Shown here: positions 10,496-21,422 of the stretch, piece after piece
Layout of the letters: the number at the start of each line of letters is the position of its first letter
Position numbering within the stretch: position 1 is the stretch's first letter
NCBI RefSeq assembly: GCF_011455495.1
Contig: NZ_CP015029.1
Coordinates: forward strand, 744,740 to 808,739
Direction of reading: 5' to 3'
Source: Frederiksenia canicola
Lineage (GTDB): Bacteria; Pseudomonadota; Gammaproteobacteria; Enterobacterales; Pasteurellaceae
DNA: 64,000 bases
Program-made: the position numbers and the translations under genes
Notes under the pieces: generated by a model
Told to the model about the DNA's origin: nothing
Databases searched by the model: none
Seen by the model: the letters and a program-made list of their open reading frames with translations, nothing else

Positions 10496-13210
10496 TCAAT
10501 GATAGCCCATCATTCGTAACAAACTGCGGGTATATTCAATCGCCTCGCTGCGGTTGGCGACGCCGATTTTTTGGTAGAGATTGCGAATATGGGTTTTGAT
10601 GGTGGTCATCGCCACCACAAGTTCTTGGGAGATTTGTTCATTGCTATAACCCGAGTAGATCAGTCCTAGCACTTGCCACTCCCTTTGGGTGAGAGGGCTG
10701 ATTTTGAGCAGCTCTGGGACTTGCGGGTTTTCCAGCAGACTTTTCACAAATTCTTCATCAAAATGGGCGGTTTTGTGGCGGTTGTGCTGGTTGATACTGC
10801 GTAAAATAAATTGTGCTTTGTGGGTAGAAAGTTCGTCCAACACATTCAGCTGTAACAGTTGGCGGATCTGCTGGGCGATCAAATCGCCTTCAATCACAAA
10901 GGCACTGATGAAGTTGGTCTGCTGGCTCAAATTGAGCGCTTGGATCAGATCTCGCTGTGCCAAATCTTTTTTGCCTTGCAGATAATGTAGACGATTTCGC
11001 AAAATCAACGCCCGTTGGCTGTCGCTCACCAAGTTAAAAATCGCCGTGGTTTTCAGCAGACTATTGAGAATTTTCAACGCTTGTTCGTAATTTTCTTGTA
11101 GCAAATAGCAACGAGCAATATTTCGCCATTGACGTTGGGTGAAGTGATTATGTTCTTGGCTTGGGAAATTCGCCTGTGCCAACCAGCTTTCAAGTGGCGC
11201 GGTTTCGCCTTTCATTTGCCAATAGATCAACTGCACTTCGTCTAAGGCAGTGAGCCAGTCTTTGTGCGGCGAGCTGCGAGTTAGTAAAGCTCGGCAGCGG
11301 TCAATAAGCCGTTCAGCATTGTTTAAATCGCCTTTAGTCAAGGACGTTTTTGCCAACAAGGCCAAACATTGAATTTGTTCTTCTTCATTGTCTAGCACTT
11401 CAATGCCGGCATTTGCCATTGCTTCTGCTTGGTCGAGATGGTGCCATTCCCACAAAATTTGCCCTTTTAGCCGCAGCAAAAATTCGTTCATCGGAATTTG
11501 ACGAAATTCGTGAGTTTGCTGAGTGGTTTCTTTGAGTAAATCGTATGCCGATTGCCAAAAGCCTTGGGCAGAAAGGATTTCCGATTGCTGTAAGCGGGAC
11601 CATAACCAATGGTGATAAGCACGCTGTGTTGTTGCTAGTTTTTCCACTTGCTGCATCAACGCTAAACCTTCTTTCAAATAGCCACGGCAATGTTGTGCTT
11701 CGCCAATTACCGACTTAGCGACGATTTGAGCATAGCCAAACTCACTTGGCAGATTTCGCAAGGCTTGATTTGCGAGCAAATACGCCTGTTCCTCATCGCC
11801 AGCGTTGATCGCCACTTGAGCTTTAAGTGCATCAAAACGGCCTTGTAGGCTCTCGGTAAGCGGTTGTTTTGGTTGGAATTTTTGCAAGATACCGCTCACT
11901 TCTTGGTGGCGGTGCTGACTTTGTGCCAACCACGCTTTGAGTAGCACCAAATTTTCATCTTGCCACAGTTGCTCCGCAGGTAGATGGGTCAAACAATCTT
12001 CAATTAGTTTGAGTTGCCCTTGGTGGAACAGCGACCAGCCGTGTTCTTGCAGAATTTGATAGAGCGTAGTCGGGTCGTCTAACATTTGAGCGTGATACAA
12101 CGCCTCTGAACCGTAGCCCAGTTTCAACCACATCATCGCTGCGGTTTGGTGTAGCTGCTGCCACTCATTGGGTAATTCTAAACGGCAACTTTGCGACAAA
12201 TAAGACGCTAAAATCGGATGAAATTTCCACCAAAATTCGCCGTCGTCTTGTTGCAATCGCTGAATGAATAGCCCTTGTTTTTCCAGCTCATCGAGCTTCT
12301 TCACACCGTTTTCATCTTGGGTAAGCGCAAGCACCAATTTTTCATTCATCGAACGTAAGATTGCACAGCGTTGCATAAACTGTTTGATCGCAGGATCAAC
12401 ATAATGGAACACTTCTTCGTTCAGATAATCAGCGATATGTTGTTGATTTAATTTGGTAAATAGCTTTTCGGGAAAGTGGAGCAATTCCGCATTTTGGCGA
12501 ATGGCGAAAATCATCAGCTGCAACGCCGTCGCCCAACCTTCGACTCGATCACACAGGGCAAACACCGTTTCATCGCTTAACGTCTGATGCAGTTTCTGTT
12601 CAAAAAATTGACGAGCTTCGTTCGGGCTAAAGGCGAGCTGGTGGACATCAATTTCCAACAATTTTTCGTGAATACGCAGATTAGTAATGCTCAGCGGTGG
12701 CACAAGGCGAGAGAGCAACACAAGACTCATCGTGCGTGGTTGATGTTTTAGCCAAAAACGCAGAGCATCGTGAATTTCGCTGTTGTCGATGAGATGATAG
12801 TCGTCAATGATCAGATAAAAATGCTCATCGACATCGTGTAGCCGTATTAATAATTGCCCAAAGTAATCGATCAGGTCGTTTTGATAGTTTATGCCTTGTA
12901 GCGAAATGCCTGTCGCCTTGGCAAGTGCGGTAGAAAAATAGTGAGAAAATTGCTCCGCTTTGTTATCACTTTCATCCAATGTAAACCATGCAAGCGGTGT
13001 ATTGTCCGCCAGTAAACGGGCTTTCCATTGCAGCACCAAGGTCGTTTTGCCATAGCCGGCAGGAGCGGTGATCAACGTCAGTGGATACGCTTTTGCTTGT
13101 TCCAACACTCGCAACAACGCTCCCCGCTCCACGCCTTGTTTGTCACGTGGTTCACTCGGATTATTGCCAAAAATCAGTTTTGTGGGGATTAATTTTGTAA
13201 CAACTTGCAT
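10496..13210 (-). CDS. malT: Maltose regulon transcriptional activator MalT
   Basis: ATP- and maltotriose-dependent activator of the maltose regulon. 904 residues (E. coli 901). A STAND-type NTPase domain with Walker A APAGYGKTTL (about residues 49-58) and a Walker B-like LIIDDYHLID stretch comes first; a long helical repeat region senses the sugar, and a LuxR-type helix-turn-helix lies at about 840-895 (LTQREWQVLGLIYSGYSNEQ). It is separated by about 290 bp from malM on the same strand. An upstream TGTGA half-site near 13343 might belong to a weak CRP site. Its targets are the mal genes immediately to the right. Confidence 0.95.
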   Translation of the reverse strand: MQVVTKLIPTKLIFGNNPSEPRDKQGVERGALLRVLEQAKAYPLTLITAPAGYGKTTLVLQWKARLLADNTPLAWFTLDESDNKAEQFSHYFSTALAKATGISLQGINYQNDLIDYFGQLLIRLHDVDEHFYLIIDDYHLIDNSEIHDALRFWLKHQPRTMSLVLLSRLVPPLSITNLRIHEKLLEIDVHQLAFSPNEARQFFEQKLHQTLSDETVFALCDRVEGWATALQLMIFAIRQNAELLHFPEKLFTKLNQQHIADYLNEEVFHYVDPAIKQFMQRCAILRSMNEKLVLALTQDENGVKKLDELEKQGLFIQRLQQDDGEFWWKFHPILASYLSQSCRLELPNEWQQLHQTAAMMWLKLGYGSEALYHAQMLDDPTTLYQILQEHGWSLFHQGQLKLIEDCLTHLPAEQLWQDENLVLLKAWLAQSQHRHQEVSGILQKFQPKQPLTESLQGRFDALKAQVAINAGDEEQAYLLANQALRNLPSEFGYAQIVAKSVIGEAQHCRGYLKEGLALMQQVEKLATTQRAYHHWLWSRLQQSEILSAQGFWQSAYDLLKETTQQTHEFRQIPMNEFLLRLKGQILWEWHHLDQAEAMANAGIEVLDNEEEQIQCLALLAKTSLTKGDLNNAERLIDRCRALLTRSSPHKDWLTALDEVQLIYWQMKGETAPLESWLAQANFPSQEHNHFTQRQWRNIARCYLLQENYEQALKILNSLLKTTAIFNLVSDSQRALILRNRLHYLQGKKDLAQRDLIQALNLSQQTNFISAFVIEGDLIAQQIRQLLQLNVLDELSTHKAQFILRSINQHNRHKTAHFDEEFVKSLLENPQVPELLKISPLTQREWQVLGLIYSGYSNEQISQELVVAMTTIKTHIRNLYQKIGVANRSEAIEYTRSLLRMMGYH

Positions 13211-13427
13211 AGTGTTTCACTCCGCATCATCGACAAGCGATAAAATTTTAGCAAATTTTCTTTAAATATGGAGAAAAAAGCATAGAGGTTTTTGCTAGCT
13301 ATATTAATAATTTAAAGAAAAACAATGAGTTAAATATTTTATTGTGACCAGAGCCAAATAATTCTCACTTTATCCCGCTCGTTTTGGTGCGAAAATGCAG
13401 CGTATGTCTTCATCTCCTTGTGGAAAA

Positions 13428-13453
13428 ACGAGTACGAAAAGATTCGTACTCGT
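13428..13453. terminator. Terminator of the malK-lamB-malM operon
   Basis: ACGAGTACGAA, loop AAGA, TTCGTACTCGT: a perfect 11-bp stem. On the minus strand, just beyond the malM stop, it is followed by a short T-rich tract. Confidence 0.7.
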
Positions 13454-13499
13454 CTAATTTGTGGCTACAAGCGGTCAGATTCTCAGCTTTTTTTGCAAA

Positions 13500-14357
13500 T
13501 TATTTTGCAGAAACGTGTTTGATGAAAATCTGTCTCGGCTGTTTTAAACCAAGCTGCTCGGCTTCATTGACTAAATTCATGGCTTTGTTGATGTCGTTAT
13601 TTTTCAAGGCTTGCTTCACCGCGTTGTTGAAGTATTGTTCTGTGCTAGATTCCACTGGTTGTGTCGCTTTGCTTGCGGTTTTTTCGGCTTTGGCAATGGC
13701 TTGTGTGCCAACCACTTTCGGTGCAGGCTGCTTGCTTTCAAATAACGGACCACTTAAACCGATAAATTGGCTGGATTGCACGCCATCCACTTCTACAATC
13801 ACTTTGCCTTGATCGCGGTGTGTCACTTCAATATCGGCAATCGCAGGCGGTTGGTTGCCTTTTGCTTTGGCGAGCAGTTTGGCTGGGTGGGTCATAATGG
13901 TTTTGCCTTGCAAATCTTGCTCGGTGGTGTAGATCAACAAGTAGATAAAATCTTGATTTGGCGTTGGGGTTAGGCTCAACTCCGCTTGATATTGTGCACC
14001 AGACAAGCCCCGTTCTTCAGCGAACTGAAATTGTTTGGCGGGGTAAGTTAATGATGGCGTGAAATGGCTATCAAGCACGAGCACATTTGGTACAAACACG
14101 CTGTTGTCTTTTTGCACTGGGCTTTTAATTTGAATTTTCACCGCACCTTGATTCGCAGGAATTTTATAGCCAACAACAGCACCGCTTGCCCCTTGAATGG
14201 TTGGCATTGCTTGGGCTGTAACTGTCGCCGTTTGTTGCTGGTTTAGGTTGAGATCTTGCCATTGCACTTTGGCGAGTTCATTTTGATCTGGGCTTAAGGC
14301 TTGAGCAGAAAGGCTGAACAAGAGAGCGGATAGACAGAGTGCGATTTTGATTTTCAT
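13500..14357 (-). CDS. malM: Maltose operon periplasmic protein MalM
   Basis: Periplasmic protein of the maltose regulon with no assigned enzymatic role. 285 residues. Signal peptide MKIKIALCLSALLFSLSAQA, cleaved before LSPDQNE. The body has the MalM pattern of two beta-rich segments (FVPNVLVLDSHFTPSLTYPA, QAELSLTPTPNQDFIYLLIY), a basic/Thr-rich linker near residue 220 and a C-terminal helical end with EQYFNNAVKQALKNNDINKA. Third gene after malK and lamB, as in E. coli. Confidence 0.9.
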   Translation of the reverse strand: MKIKIALCLSALLFSLSAQALSPDQNELAKVQWQDLNLNQQQTATVTAQAMPTIQGASGAVVGYKIPANQGAVKIQIKSPVQKDNSVFVPNVLVLDSHFTPSLTYPAKQFQFAEERGLSGAQYQAELSLTPTPNQDFIYLLIYTTEQDLQGKTIMTHPAKLLAKAKGNQPPAIADIEVTHRDQGKVIVEVDGVQSSQFIGLSGPLFESKQPAPKVVGTQAIAKAEKTASKATQPVESSTEQYFNNAVKQALKNNDINKAMNLVNEAEQLGLKQPRQIFIKHVSAK

Positions 14358-14380
14358 AAATTCTCCGAAAGATAGTAAAA

Positions 14381-14399
14381 GGACGCCATGAAGGCGTCC
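14381..14399. other. Intercistronic hairpin lamB-malM
   Basis: GGACGCC, ATGAA, GGCGTCC: 7-bp G/C stem without a clear U-tract, followed by an inverted USS pair (14412-14421 with 14458-14467). Likely a 3' stabilising or partial-termination structure after the highly expressed porin gene. Confidence 0.55.
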
Positions 14400-14477
14400 A
14401 ATGTGTCAGTGCAAGCGGTCACTTTAGGCAAAAATGTTGCAAATTTTTCAGCAGAACTGACCGCTTGTAAGGGGGGA

Positions 14478-15788
<1,311 letters not shown>

Positions 15789-15869
15789 TTATGACACTAT
15801 GAAACTAAAATGTATTTAAAAATCAAATGGTTATTGATTTTTCTGTGTGCATCATCTATAATGCACAGG

Positions 15870-15896
15870 CTCTTTTTTTTACACATAAAAAAAGAG
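15870..15896. terminator. A/U-rich hairpin between malK and lamB
   Basis: CTCTTTTTTT and AAAAAAAGAG flank a 7-base loop. On the minus strand it would fold in the malK 3' region; it may attenuate read-through into lamB or be a decay boundary. A/T stems are weak, so this is tentative. Confidence 0.4.
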
Positions 15897-15939
15897 TGTA
15901 TTCTGCTAAAACGGTTCTGTTATTGCCTGTCGAATTGAA

Positions 15940-17079
15940 TTACACGCCCAACTCTTTAAACAACCGTTTGCATGCAGTACCGTCTTCTTTGAATAAGTGA
16001 CAACGATTTGGATTGATACCTACAGCCATTTCATCGCCTTCTTGCACTAGCACGATATCGTTCTGGCGGTAAACCAAACTTTGTTTGATTGGCGGCATTT
16101 CGATATAAACTTGGGTTTCGTTACCGAGCTGTTCCACCACTTTCACTGAGCCTTTAATGCAGACTTCGCTTTGATCGCAAGGTAGTAAATGTTCAGGACG
16201 AATGCCGAGCGAGAGATTATCGCCCACTTTCACGCCCTTACCTTCCACAGGTACCCAGAAAGTGAGATGGGTGGAATCTGGCATTTCGATTTTGACTGCA
16301 TCTTGTTTTACTTCTACCACACGCACAGGGATAAAATTCATTTTTGGTGAGCCAATAAAACCAGCCACAAAACGGTTAGCAGGGTAGTGGTAGAGTTCAA
16401 GTGGTTTGCCGACTTGTGCTACGTTGGAGGTGATATTCGGATTATTGCCGAGCGCTTGTAATACCACGATTTTGTCGGCAAGCGTCATCGCTTCTACTTG
16501 GTCGTGGGTTACATAAATCATCGTTCTGCCAAGTTTTTTGTGCAGTTTGGAAATCTCCACGCGCATTTGTACCCGCAATGCGGCATCTAAGTTAGAAAGC
16601 GGTTCATCGAGCAAAAAGACTTCGGGTTGTGAAACGAGTGTACGACCGATTGCCACACGTTGGCGTTGTCCACCAGAGAGCTCTTTCGGTTTGCGTTGTA
16701 ATAGGTGGGCAAGTTGTAGGATTTCGGCGACTTGATTGACACGTTGATCGATTTCGTCTTTCTTTTTGCCAGCGAGTTTCATACCAAAAGACATGTTTTC
16801 TGCCACGTTTAAATGTGGATAGAGAGCATAAGACTGAAACACCATACCAATGTTGCGTTTGGCAGGTGGAACGTCGTTCATACGTGTGTCGCCAATGAAT
16901 AAATCGCCCGATGTGATCTCTTCTAAGCCTGCAATCATTCGTAATACGGTGGACTTTCCACAGCCGGATGGGCCAACAAAGACGACAAATTCACCTTCTT
17001 TGATGTCGAGATTGATATTTTTTGAAATATGCACATCGCCATAGGATTTGTTGATACCTGTTAATTTTACATCAGCCAT
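15940..17079 (-). CDS. malK: Maltose/maltodextrin ABC transporter ATP-binding protein MalK
   Basis: ATPase of the MalFGK2 importer on the inner face of the membrane; in E. coli it also sequesters MalT. 379 residues from ATG 17079, which follows GGAG; the longer reading from a TTG at 17094 is not needed. Walker [10 protein letters not shown] at residues 36-44, signature LSGGQRQR, Walker [13 protein letters not shown], switch THDQ, then the C-terminal regulatory OB-like domain (GIRPEHL). First gene leftward from the shared mal control region. Confidence 0.96.
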   Translation of the reverse strand: MADVKLTGINKSYGDVHISKNINLDIKEGEFVVFVGPSGCGKSTVLRMIAGLEEITSGDLFIGDTRMNDVPPAKRNIGMVFQSYALYPHLNVAENMSFGMKLAGKKKDEIDQRVNQVAEILQLAHLLQRKPKELSGGQRQRVAIGRTLVSQPEVFLLDEPLSNLDAALRVQMRVEISKLHKKLGRTMIYVTHDQVEAMTLADKIVVLQALGNNPNITSNVAQVGKPLELYHYPANRFVAGFIGSPKMNFIPVRVVEVKQDAVKIEMPDSTHLTFWVPVEGKGVKVGDNLSLGIRPEHLLPCDQSEVCIKGSVKVVEQLGNETQVYIEMPPIKQSLVYRQNDIVLVQEGDEMAVGINPNRCHLFKEDGTACKRLFKELGV

Positions 17080-17110
17080 GTTAATTCTCCGCAAAACAAA
17101 TTTTTGGTGG

Positions 17111-17146
17111 AGAGTACGCTCTTTTGTTTAGTTTGGCATCATCCCC
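17111..17146 (-). promoter_or_regulatory. malK promoter with MalT box
   Basis: On the minus strand GGGGATGATG (17137-17146) matches nine of ten positions of the known MalT box GGGGA(T/G)GAGG. Twenty bases downstream lies TACTCT (17111-17116), a possible -10. No good -35 is visible, as expected for a MalT-dependent promoter. Confidence 0.5.
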
Positions 17147-17204
17147 CTGTCATAAAAATGAGTGGGCGATTTGTAAATTCTTAGTCGAAAGTGACCGCTT
17201 GTTT

Positions 17205-17220
17205 TGTGAGCGAGATCACA
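17205..17220. promoter_or_regulatory. CRP site 1, mal control region
   Basis: TGTGAGCGAGATCACA: both half-sites perfect (TGTGA-N6-TCACA). Lies between malK and malE. Confidence 0.8.
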
Positions 17221-17237
17221 AAAATGGAGTGATTTTT

Positions 17238-17253
17238 TGTGATTCACTTCACA
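17238..17253. promoter_or_regulatory. CRP site 2, mal control region
   Basis: TGTGATTCACTTCACA: both half-sites perfect. Centre is 33 bp from site 1, about three helical turns. Confidence 0.8.
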
Positions 17254-17276
17254 AATTTAGTGTGGGAATTAAAAAA

Positions 17277-17292
17277 TGAGAACTAGATCACG
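17277..17292. promoter_or_regulatory. CRP site 3 (imperfect), mal control region
   Basis: TGAGAACTAGATCACG: one mismatch in each half-site. Centre is 39 bp from site 2. Just to its right are G-rich degenerate MalT-like motifs (GGGGTATGAG at 17304, GGGGAATGAT at 17317) ahead of a possible malE -10 TAATAA at 17340. Confidence 0.5.
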
Positions 17293-17391
17293 AATTTCTT
17301 GATGGGGTATGAGAAGGGGGAATGATGCTTCTTAGGGTGTAATAAATAAAGATACTGCTGAAAAATTCCATTTACTTATGAGGAACATTCC

Positions 17392-18576
17392 ATGAAAAAA
17401 TTAACAAAAACAGCTTTAGCCGTTCTTGCAGGTTTATTTGTCGCACAAGGTGTAAGTGCGAAAATTGTAGAAGGGCAATTAAACATCTGGATTAGTGCTG
17501 ATAAGGGTTACAACGGTCTAGCCGAAGTGGGTAAAAAATTTGAAGCGGATACTGGCGTGAAAGTGGTAGTTGAGCATCCAGGAAAATTGGAAGAACTCTA
17601 TCCGCAAGTGGCATCAACAGGTGATGGCCCAGATATCATTATTTTCGCTCACGACCGTTTTGGTGGTTATGCACAAGCAGGTTTATTAGCCGAAGTGCAA
17701 CCCTCTGCAGAATTTAAAGCGAAATTGTCTGACATCGGTTGGGAGGCAACTAAATATAACGGCAAACAAATCGCTTATCCAATCGCCATTGAGTCTCTCT
17801 CTTTAATTTACAACAAAGACTTGGTGCCAAATCCGCCGAAAACTTGGGAAGAAGTAGAGAAATTGGATAAAGAACTGCGTGCAAAAGGTAAATCTGCGAT
17901 CATGTGGAATTTACAAGAGCCGTACTTTACTTGGCCAATTTCTTCTTCACAAGGTGCTTATGCCTTTAAAGTCACGCCAAACGGTTACGATGTGAAAGAT
18001 ATTGGGGTAAACAACGAGGCGGCACAAAAAGGCTTACAGTTTGTAGTTGATTTGGTAAAAAATAAAGTGATCAATGCCGATATGGACTACTCGGTGTCTG
18101 AGGCCTCTTTCAATAAAGGTAATACCGCAATGACGATTAACGGCCCTTGGTCTTGGGCAAATATCGAGAAAAGTGGTATCAACTACGGGGTGGCGGTATT
18201 GCCAACTTTAAATGGCAAACCATCTAAACCGTTTGTAGGCGTATTAAGTGCCGCAGTGAACTCAGCCAGCCCAAACCAAGACTTGGCTAAAGAGTTCTTA
18301 GAAAACCACTTGCTGACTGATATGGGCTTAGAAACTGTGAATAAAGATGCACCACTTGGTGCAGTGGCATTAAAAAGCTATCAAGCGAAATTAGCATCTG
18401 ATTCACGCATTGCCGCAACGATGCAAAATGCAGAAAACGGTGAGGTGATGCCAAATATTCCGCAAATGAGTCGCTTCTGGTACTCTGAAAAAGCAGCAAT
18501 CAATGCAGCGGTGACGGGTCGTCAATCAGTGAAAGCAGCACTTGATGAAGCTCAAGCAAAAATTGAGAAAGAGTAA
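17392..18576 (+). CDS. malE: Maltose/maltodextrin-binding periplasmic protein MalE
   Basis: Periplasmic receptor that delivers maltodextrins to MalFGK2. 394 residues. Signal peptide [20 protein letters not shown] with cleavage after VSA; mature start [20 protein letters not shown] is diagnostic. Sugar-binding signatures are present: [19 protein letters not shown], the [11 protein letters not shown] aromatic segment, [11 protein letters not shown] and [18 protein letters not shown] precedes the ATG. First gene of malE-malF-malG-malQ, divergent from malK. Confidence 0.97.
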   Translation: MKKLTKTALAVLAGLFVAQGVSAKIVEGQLNIWISADKGYNGLAEVGKKFEADTGVKVVVEHPGKLEELYPQVASTGDGPDIIIFAHDRFGGYAQAGLLAEVQPSAEFKAKLSDIGWEATKYNGKQIAYPIAIESLSLIYNKDLVPNPPKTWEEVEKLDKELRAKGKSAIMWNLQEPYFTWPISSSQGAYAFKVTPNGYDVKDIGVNNEAAQKGLQFVVDLVKNKVINADMDYSVSEASFNKGNTAMTINGPWSWANIEKSGINYGVAVLPTLNGKPSKPFVGVLSAAVNSASPNQDLAKEFLENHLLTDMGLETVNKDAPLGAVALKSYQAKLASDSRIAATMQNAENGEVMPNIPQMSRFWYSEKAAINAAVTGRQSVKAALDEAQAKIEKE

Positions 18577-18597
18577 TAAAACATCCCAATAATGTAG

Positions 18598-18619
18598 GGG
18601 CGGACCTATGTGTCCGCCC
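18598..18619. repeat. REP-like hairpin in the malE-malF gap, with degenerate second copy
   Basis: GGGCGGAC, CTATGT, GTCCGCCC forms an 8-bp G/C stem preceded by TGTAG. About 65 bp on, GGGCGGATATATAGATCTGC looks like a decayed second copy. Possible mRNA 3' stabiliser for malE. Confidence 0.6.
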
Positions 18620-18732
18620 GCAAAGATAACATTATTCATCTCATAAAACGCTTTCGGGGTTATCGGGCGGATATATAGATCTGCTCTCACAACCCCATTA
18701 TTCCTACCAGCAGTAAATAAAAGGAACATTCA

Positions 18733-20289
18733 ATGTTATCCATGACCCAACCAACACTCTCGCCCGCTCAAGTTTGGAGCAAAAGAGCTTTTGTGGGGCT
18801 GCTCTATTTTATTTCATTTTATCTTGTCTTCACTATTTATCTGCAAGGTGAAATTCTTTTCGCATTGTTAGCGTTGGTTGTAGTGACGTCGGGTATTTAT
18901 ATTTTTAGCAATCAAAAAACTTACCGCTGGCGTTATCTCTACCCAGGGGTCGCTGCCATTGGCATTTTTGTGGTGTTTCCGCTACTTTGTACGGTAGTGA
19001 TTGCCTTTACCAATTACAGTGGTACGAACCAACTAAGTTATGAGCAGGTGCTTAAACAGCTACAAAGCCAACGTTATTCTGCGGGTGAGAAGTTTGATTT
19101 CAAACTGTTTGATGCAGGTAATGGGCAATACCAATTAGCGTTTAGTCATCCGACATCACAAAAAAATTACCTTTCAGAACCGCTTGCAGTAGAAAATCTG
19201 GCAGGTGATGTGACGGTGAAAGAGAGTGAATCTCTGCCAACGTCTGCGGTAGTACCACTAAAAGTGATTACCCAGAACCGAACCAAATTGCAAGGCATTA
19301 CGGTGGAGTTGCCAACGGGGGAAAGTCTGTCAATGAGTGGTCTGCGTCAGTTTGCTGAACTCAAGCCACGCTATCAATTTGACGAGAGCAAGCAAGAGCT
19401 TACTAATATGGAGTCGGGCAAAACGTATCGCCCAAACGATGATATTGGCTTTTTCCAATTGGTTGATGCTCAAGGTAATTTTGTGGGTGAACGCTTAGAG
19501 CCGGGTTATACCGTGGTGACGGGATGGCAAAATTTTGTGAAAATCGTCACGGATAAAGGCGTACAAGGTCCGTTCATTAAAATCTTTATTTGGACGGTGA
19601 CATTCGCCTTTTTAACCGTGATTTTCACTACACTACTTGGCATGATTTTTGCCTCCTTAGTGCAATGGGAGCCGCTGAAAGGCAAAGCTACTTACCGCTT
19701 GTTACTGATTTTGCCGTACGCTGTTCCTGGCTTTATCTCTATTTTGGTATTCAAAGGTTTGTTCAACCAAAGTTTTGGGGAAATCAACCTGATCTTAAAT
19801 AACTTGTTTGGTATCCGTCCCGAATGGTTTAACGATCCGACACTCGCGAAAATTATGTTGTTGATTGTTAATACGTGGTTAGGGTACCCGTATATAATGA
19901 TCGTCTGTATGGGCTTTCTCAAGGCAATTCCACAAGACTTATATGAAGCTTCGGCGATTGATGGTGCGACCGTTTGGCAAAACTTCACTCGCATTACCAT
20001 GCCGTTATTGATTAAGCCATTAATGCCGTTGATGATCGCCAGTTTCGCCTTTAACTTTAATAACTTCGTATTGATTCAATTATTAACCGTGGGTGGACCA
20101 AATATGGTTGGGACCACCACACCAGCAGGGCATACTGACTTGTTAGTGAGCTATACCTACCGAATTGCCTTTGAAGGCAGCGGTACGCAAGATTTCGGTT
20201 TAGCTGCAGCGATTTCAGTGATTATCTTCTTGCTAGTCAGTGCGTTAGCCTTATTCCAAATCCGCTTGACGAAGTTGTCGAATGAGTAA
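18733..20289 (+). CDS. malF: Maltose ABC transporter permease MalF
   Basis: Inner-membrane permease of MalFGK2. 518 residues (E. coli 514). Three N-terminal membrane segments, then the large periplasmic P2 loop (about residues 95-275) that caps MalE, then five more membrane segments. The EAA loop that contacts MalK is visible as LYEASAIDGATVWQNFTRIT. ATG 18733 has AAGGA seven bases upstream; a second ATG four codons on is less well placed. 156 bp after malE. Confidence 0.96.
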   Translation: MLSMTQPTLSPAQVWSKRAFVGLLYFISFYLVFTIYLQGEILFALLALVVVTSGIYIFSNQKTYRWRYLYPGVAAIGIFVVFPLLCTVVIAFTNYSGTNQLSYEQVLKQLQSQRYSAGEKFDFKLFDAGNGQYQLAFSHPTSQKNYLSEPLAVENLAGDVTVKESESLPTSAVVPLKVITQNRTKLQGITVELPTGESLSMSGLRQFAELKPRYQFDESKQELTNMESGKTYRPNDDIGFFQLVDAQGNFVGERLEPGYTVVTGWQNFVKIVTDKGVQGPFIKIFIWTVTFAFLTVIFTTLLGMIFASLVQWEPLKGKATYRLLLILPYAVPGFISILVFKGLFNQSFGEINLILNNLFGIRPEWFNDPTLAKIMLLIVNTWLGYPYIMIVCMGFLKAIPQDLYEASAIDGATVWQNFTRITMPLLIKPLMPLMIASFAFNFNNFVLIQLLTVGGPNMVGTTTPAGHTDLLVSYTYRIAFEGSGTQDFGLAAAISVIIFLLVSALALFQIRLTKLSNE

Positions 20290-20303
20290 TTAGATCATCA
20301 TGT

Positions 20304-20346
20304 TGCCCCCGCTTGAGGGAGACGTATCTTACAAAGTATGGGGGCA
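20304..20346. other. Intercistronic inverted repeat malF-malG
   Basis: TGCCCCC (20304-20310) pairs with GGGGGCA (20340-20346) across a 29-base loop and is followed directly by a USS (ACAAGCGGTCAG). No U-tract, so a processing or stability element is more likely than a terminator. Confidence 0.4.
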
Positions 20347-20455
20347 GACAAGCGGTCAGATTAATGTAAAATTTTACCAATGTCCCTTTCGGCTCGTTTC
20401 TCTTACCTCCTCCCCTAGTGAAGCGAGTGCAGAATGAAATAAAAAGGATACTACT

Positions 20456-21346
20456 ATGGCAATTGTCCAACCTAAATCAATGAAAGTGCGGTTATTTGCC
20501 ACCCACTTTTTTCTTATCACCTTTTGTGCGTTGATTATGTTCCCATTATTTATGATATTGGGCATCTCCCTTCGCCCAGGTAACTTGGCTTTAGGGGAAA
20601 TCATTCCAAGCCAAATTTCCTTTGAACACTGGAAATTGGCTCTCGGTTTTAGCGTGACTAACCCTGACGGCACCGTGACCCCTCCGCCATTCCCTGTTTT
20701 ATTATGGCTATGGAACTCAGTAAAAGTGGCAGGTATCACGGCATTAATTACGTTGATTTTATCGACCACAGCCGCCTACGCTTTCGCTCGTTTCCGTTTT
20801 GCGGGCAAAAAAGTGTTAATGCAGAGTATGTTGATTTTCCAAATGTTCCCTGCAGTACTTTCCTTGGTGGCGTTATATGCATTGTTTGACCGCTTGAGCG
20901 ATTACATTCCATTCTTAGGCTTAAACACGCACGGCGGTGTGATCTTCGCTTACTTGGGGGGGATTGCAATGCACGTTTGGACGATCAAAGGTTATTTTGA
21001 GACGATCGACAACTCTCTTGAAGAAGCCGCCGCCCTTGACGGTGCGACCCCGTGGCAGACTTTCCGTTTGATTTTATTACCACTTTCCGTACCGATTTTG
21101 GCGGTAGTGTTTATTCTAGCTTTCATCGCCGCTATCATCGAAGTGCCAGTCGCATCGCTCTTATTGCGTGATGTGGATAACTACACCTTAGCCGTGGGAA
21201 TGCAGCAATATCTCCACCCACAAAACTACCTATGGGGCGACTTCGCCGCCGCTGCAATTCTCTCCGCTATCCCAATCACCGTGGTGTTTATCATCGCACA
21301 ACGCTGGCTAGTCGGTGGTTTAACCGCTGGTGGGGTGAAGGGCTAA
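20456..21346 (+). CDS. malG: Maltose ABC transporter permease MalG
   Basis: Second permease of the maltose importer. 296 residues, as in E. coli. Six predicted membrane segments; EAA loop [20 protein letters not shown] contacts MalK; the C-terminus ends [10 protein letters not shown], the conserved tail inserted into the MalK nucleotide site region. 166 bp after malF. Confidence 0.96.
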   Translation: MAIVQPKSMKVRLFATHFFLITFCALIMFPLFMILGISLRPGNLALGEIIPSQISFEHWKLALGFSVTNPDGTVTPPPFPVLLWLWNSVKVAGITALITLILSTTAAYAFARFRFAGKKVLMQSMLIFQMFPAVLSLVALYALFDRLSDYIPFLGLNTHGGVIFAYLGGIAMHVWTIKGYFETIDNSLEEAAALDGATPWQTFRLILLPLSVPILAVVFILAFIAAIIEVPVASLLLRDVDNYTLAVGMQQYLHPQNYLWGDFAAAAILSAIPITVVFIIAQRWLVGGLTAGGVKG

Positions 21347-21355
21347 AAGAACAAA

Positions 21356-21382
21356 TTCTGCCCCGCTAAAGCGGGGGCAGAA
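21356..21382. other. Intercistronic hairpin malG-malQ
   Basis: TTCTGCCCCGC, TAAA, GCGGGGGCAGAA: a strong G/C stem with one bulged G and no good U-tract. Probably separates malEFG mRNA stability from malQ rather than terminating fully. Confidence 0.55.
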
Positions 21383-21422
21383 TTAAACTATTTTGTATTA
21401 AATCATATAAAGAGCAGTAACA

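Noticed and set aside
13343..13358. CRP site upstream of malT
   Set aside because: Only one half-site (TGTGA) fits; the other half, CCAAA, does not match.
13384..13812. 142-codon rightward open frame over the malM 3' end
   Set aside because: Includes the operon terminator and a USS, and lies antisense to malM.
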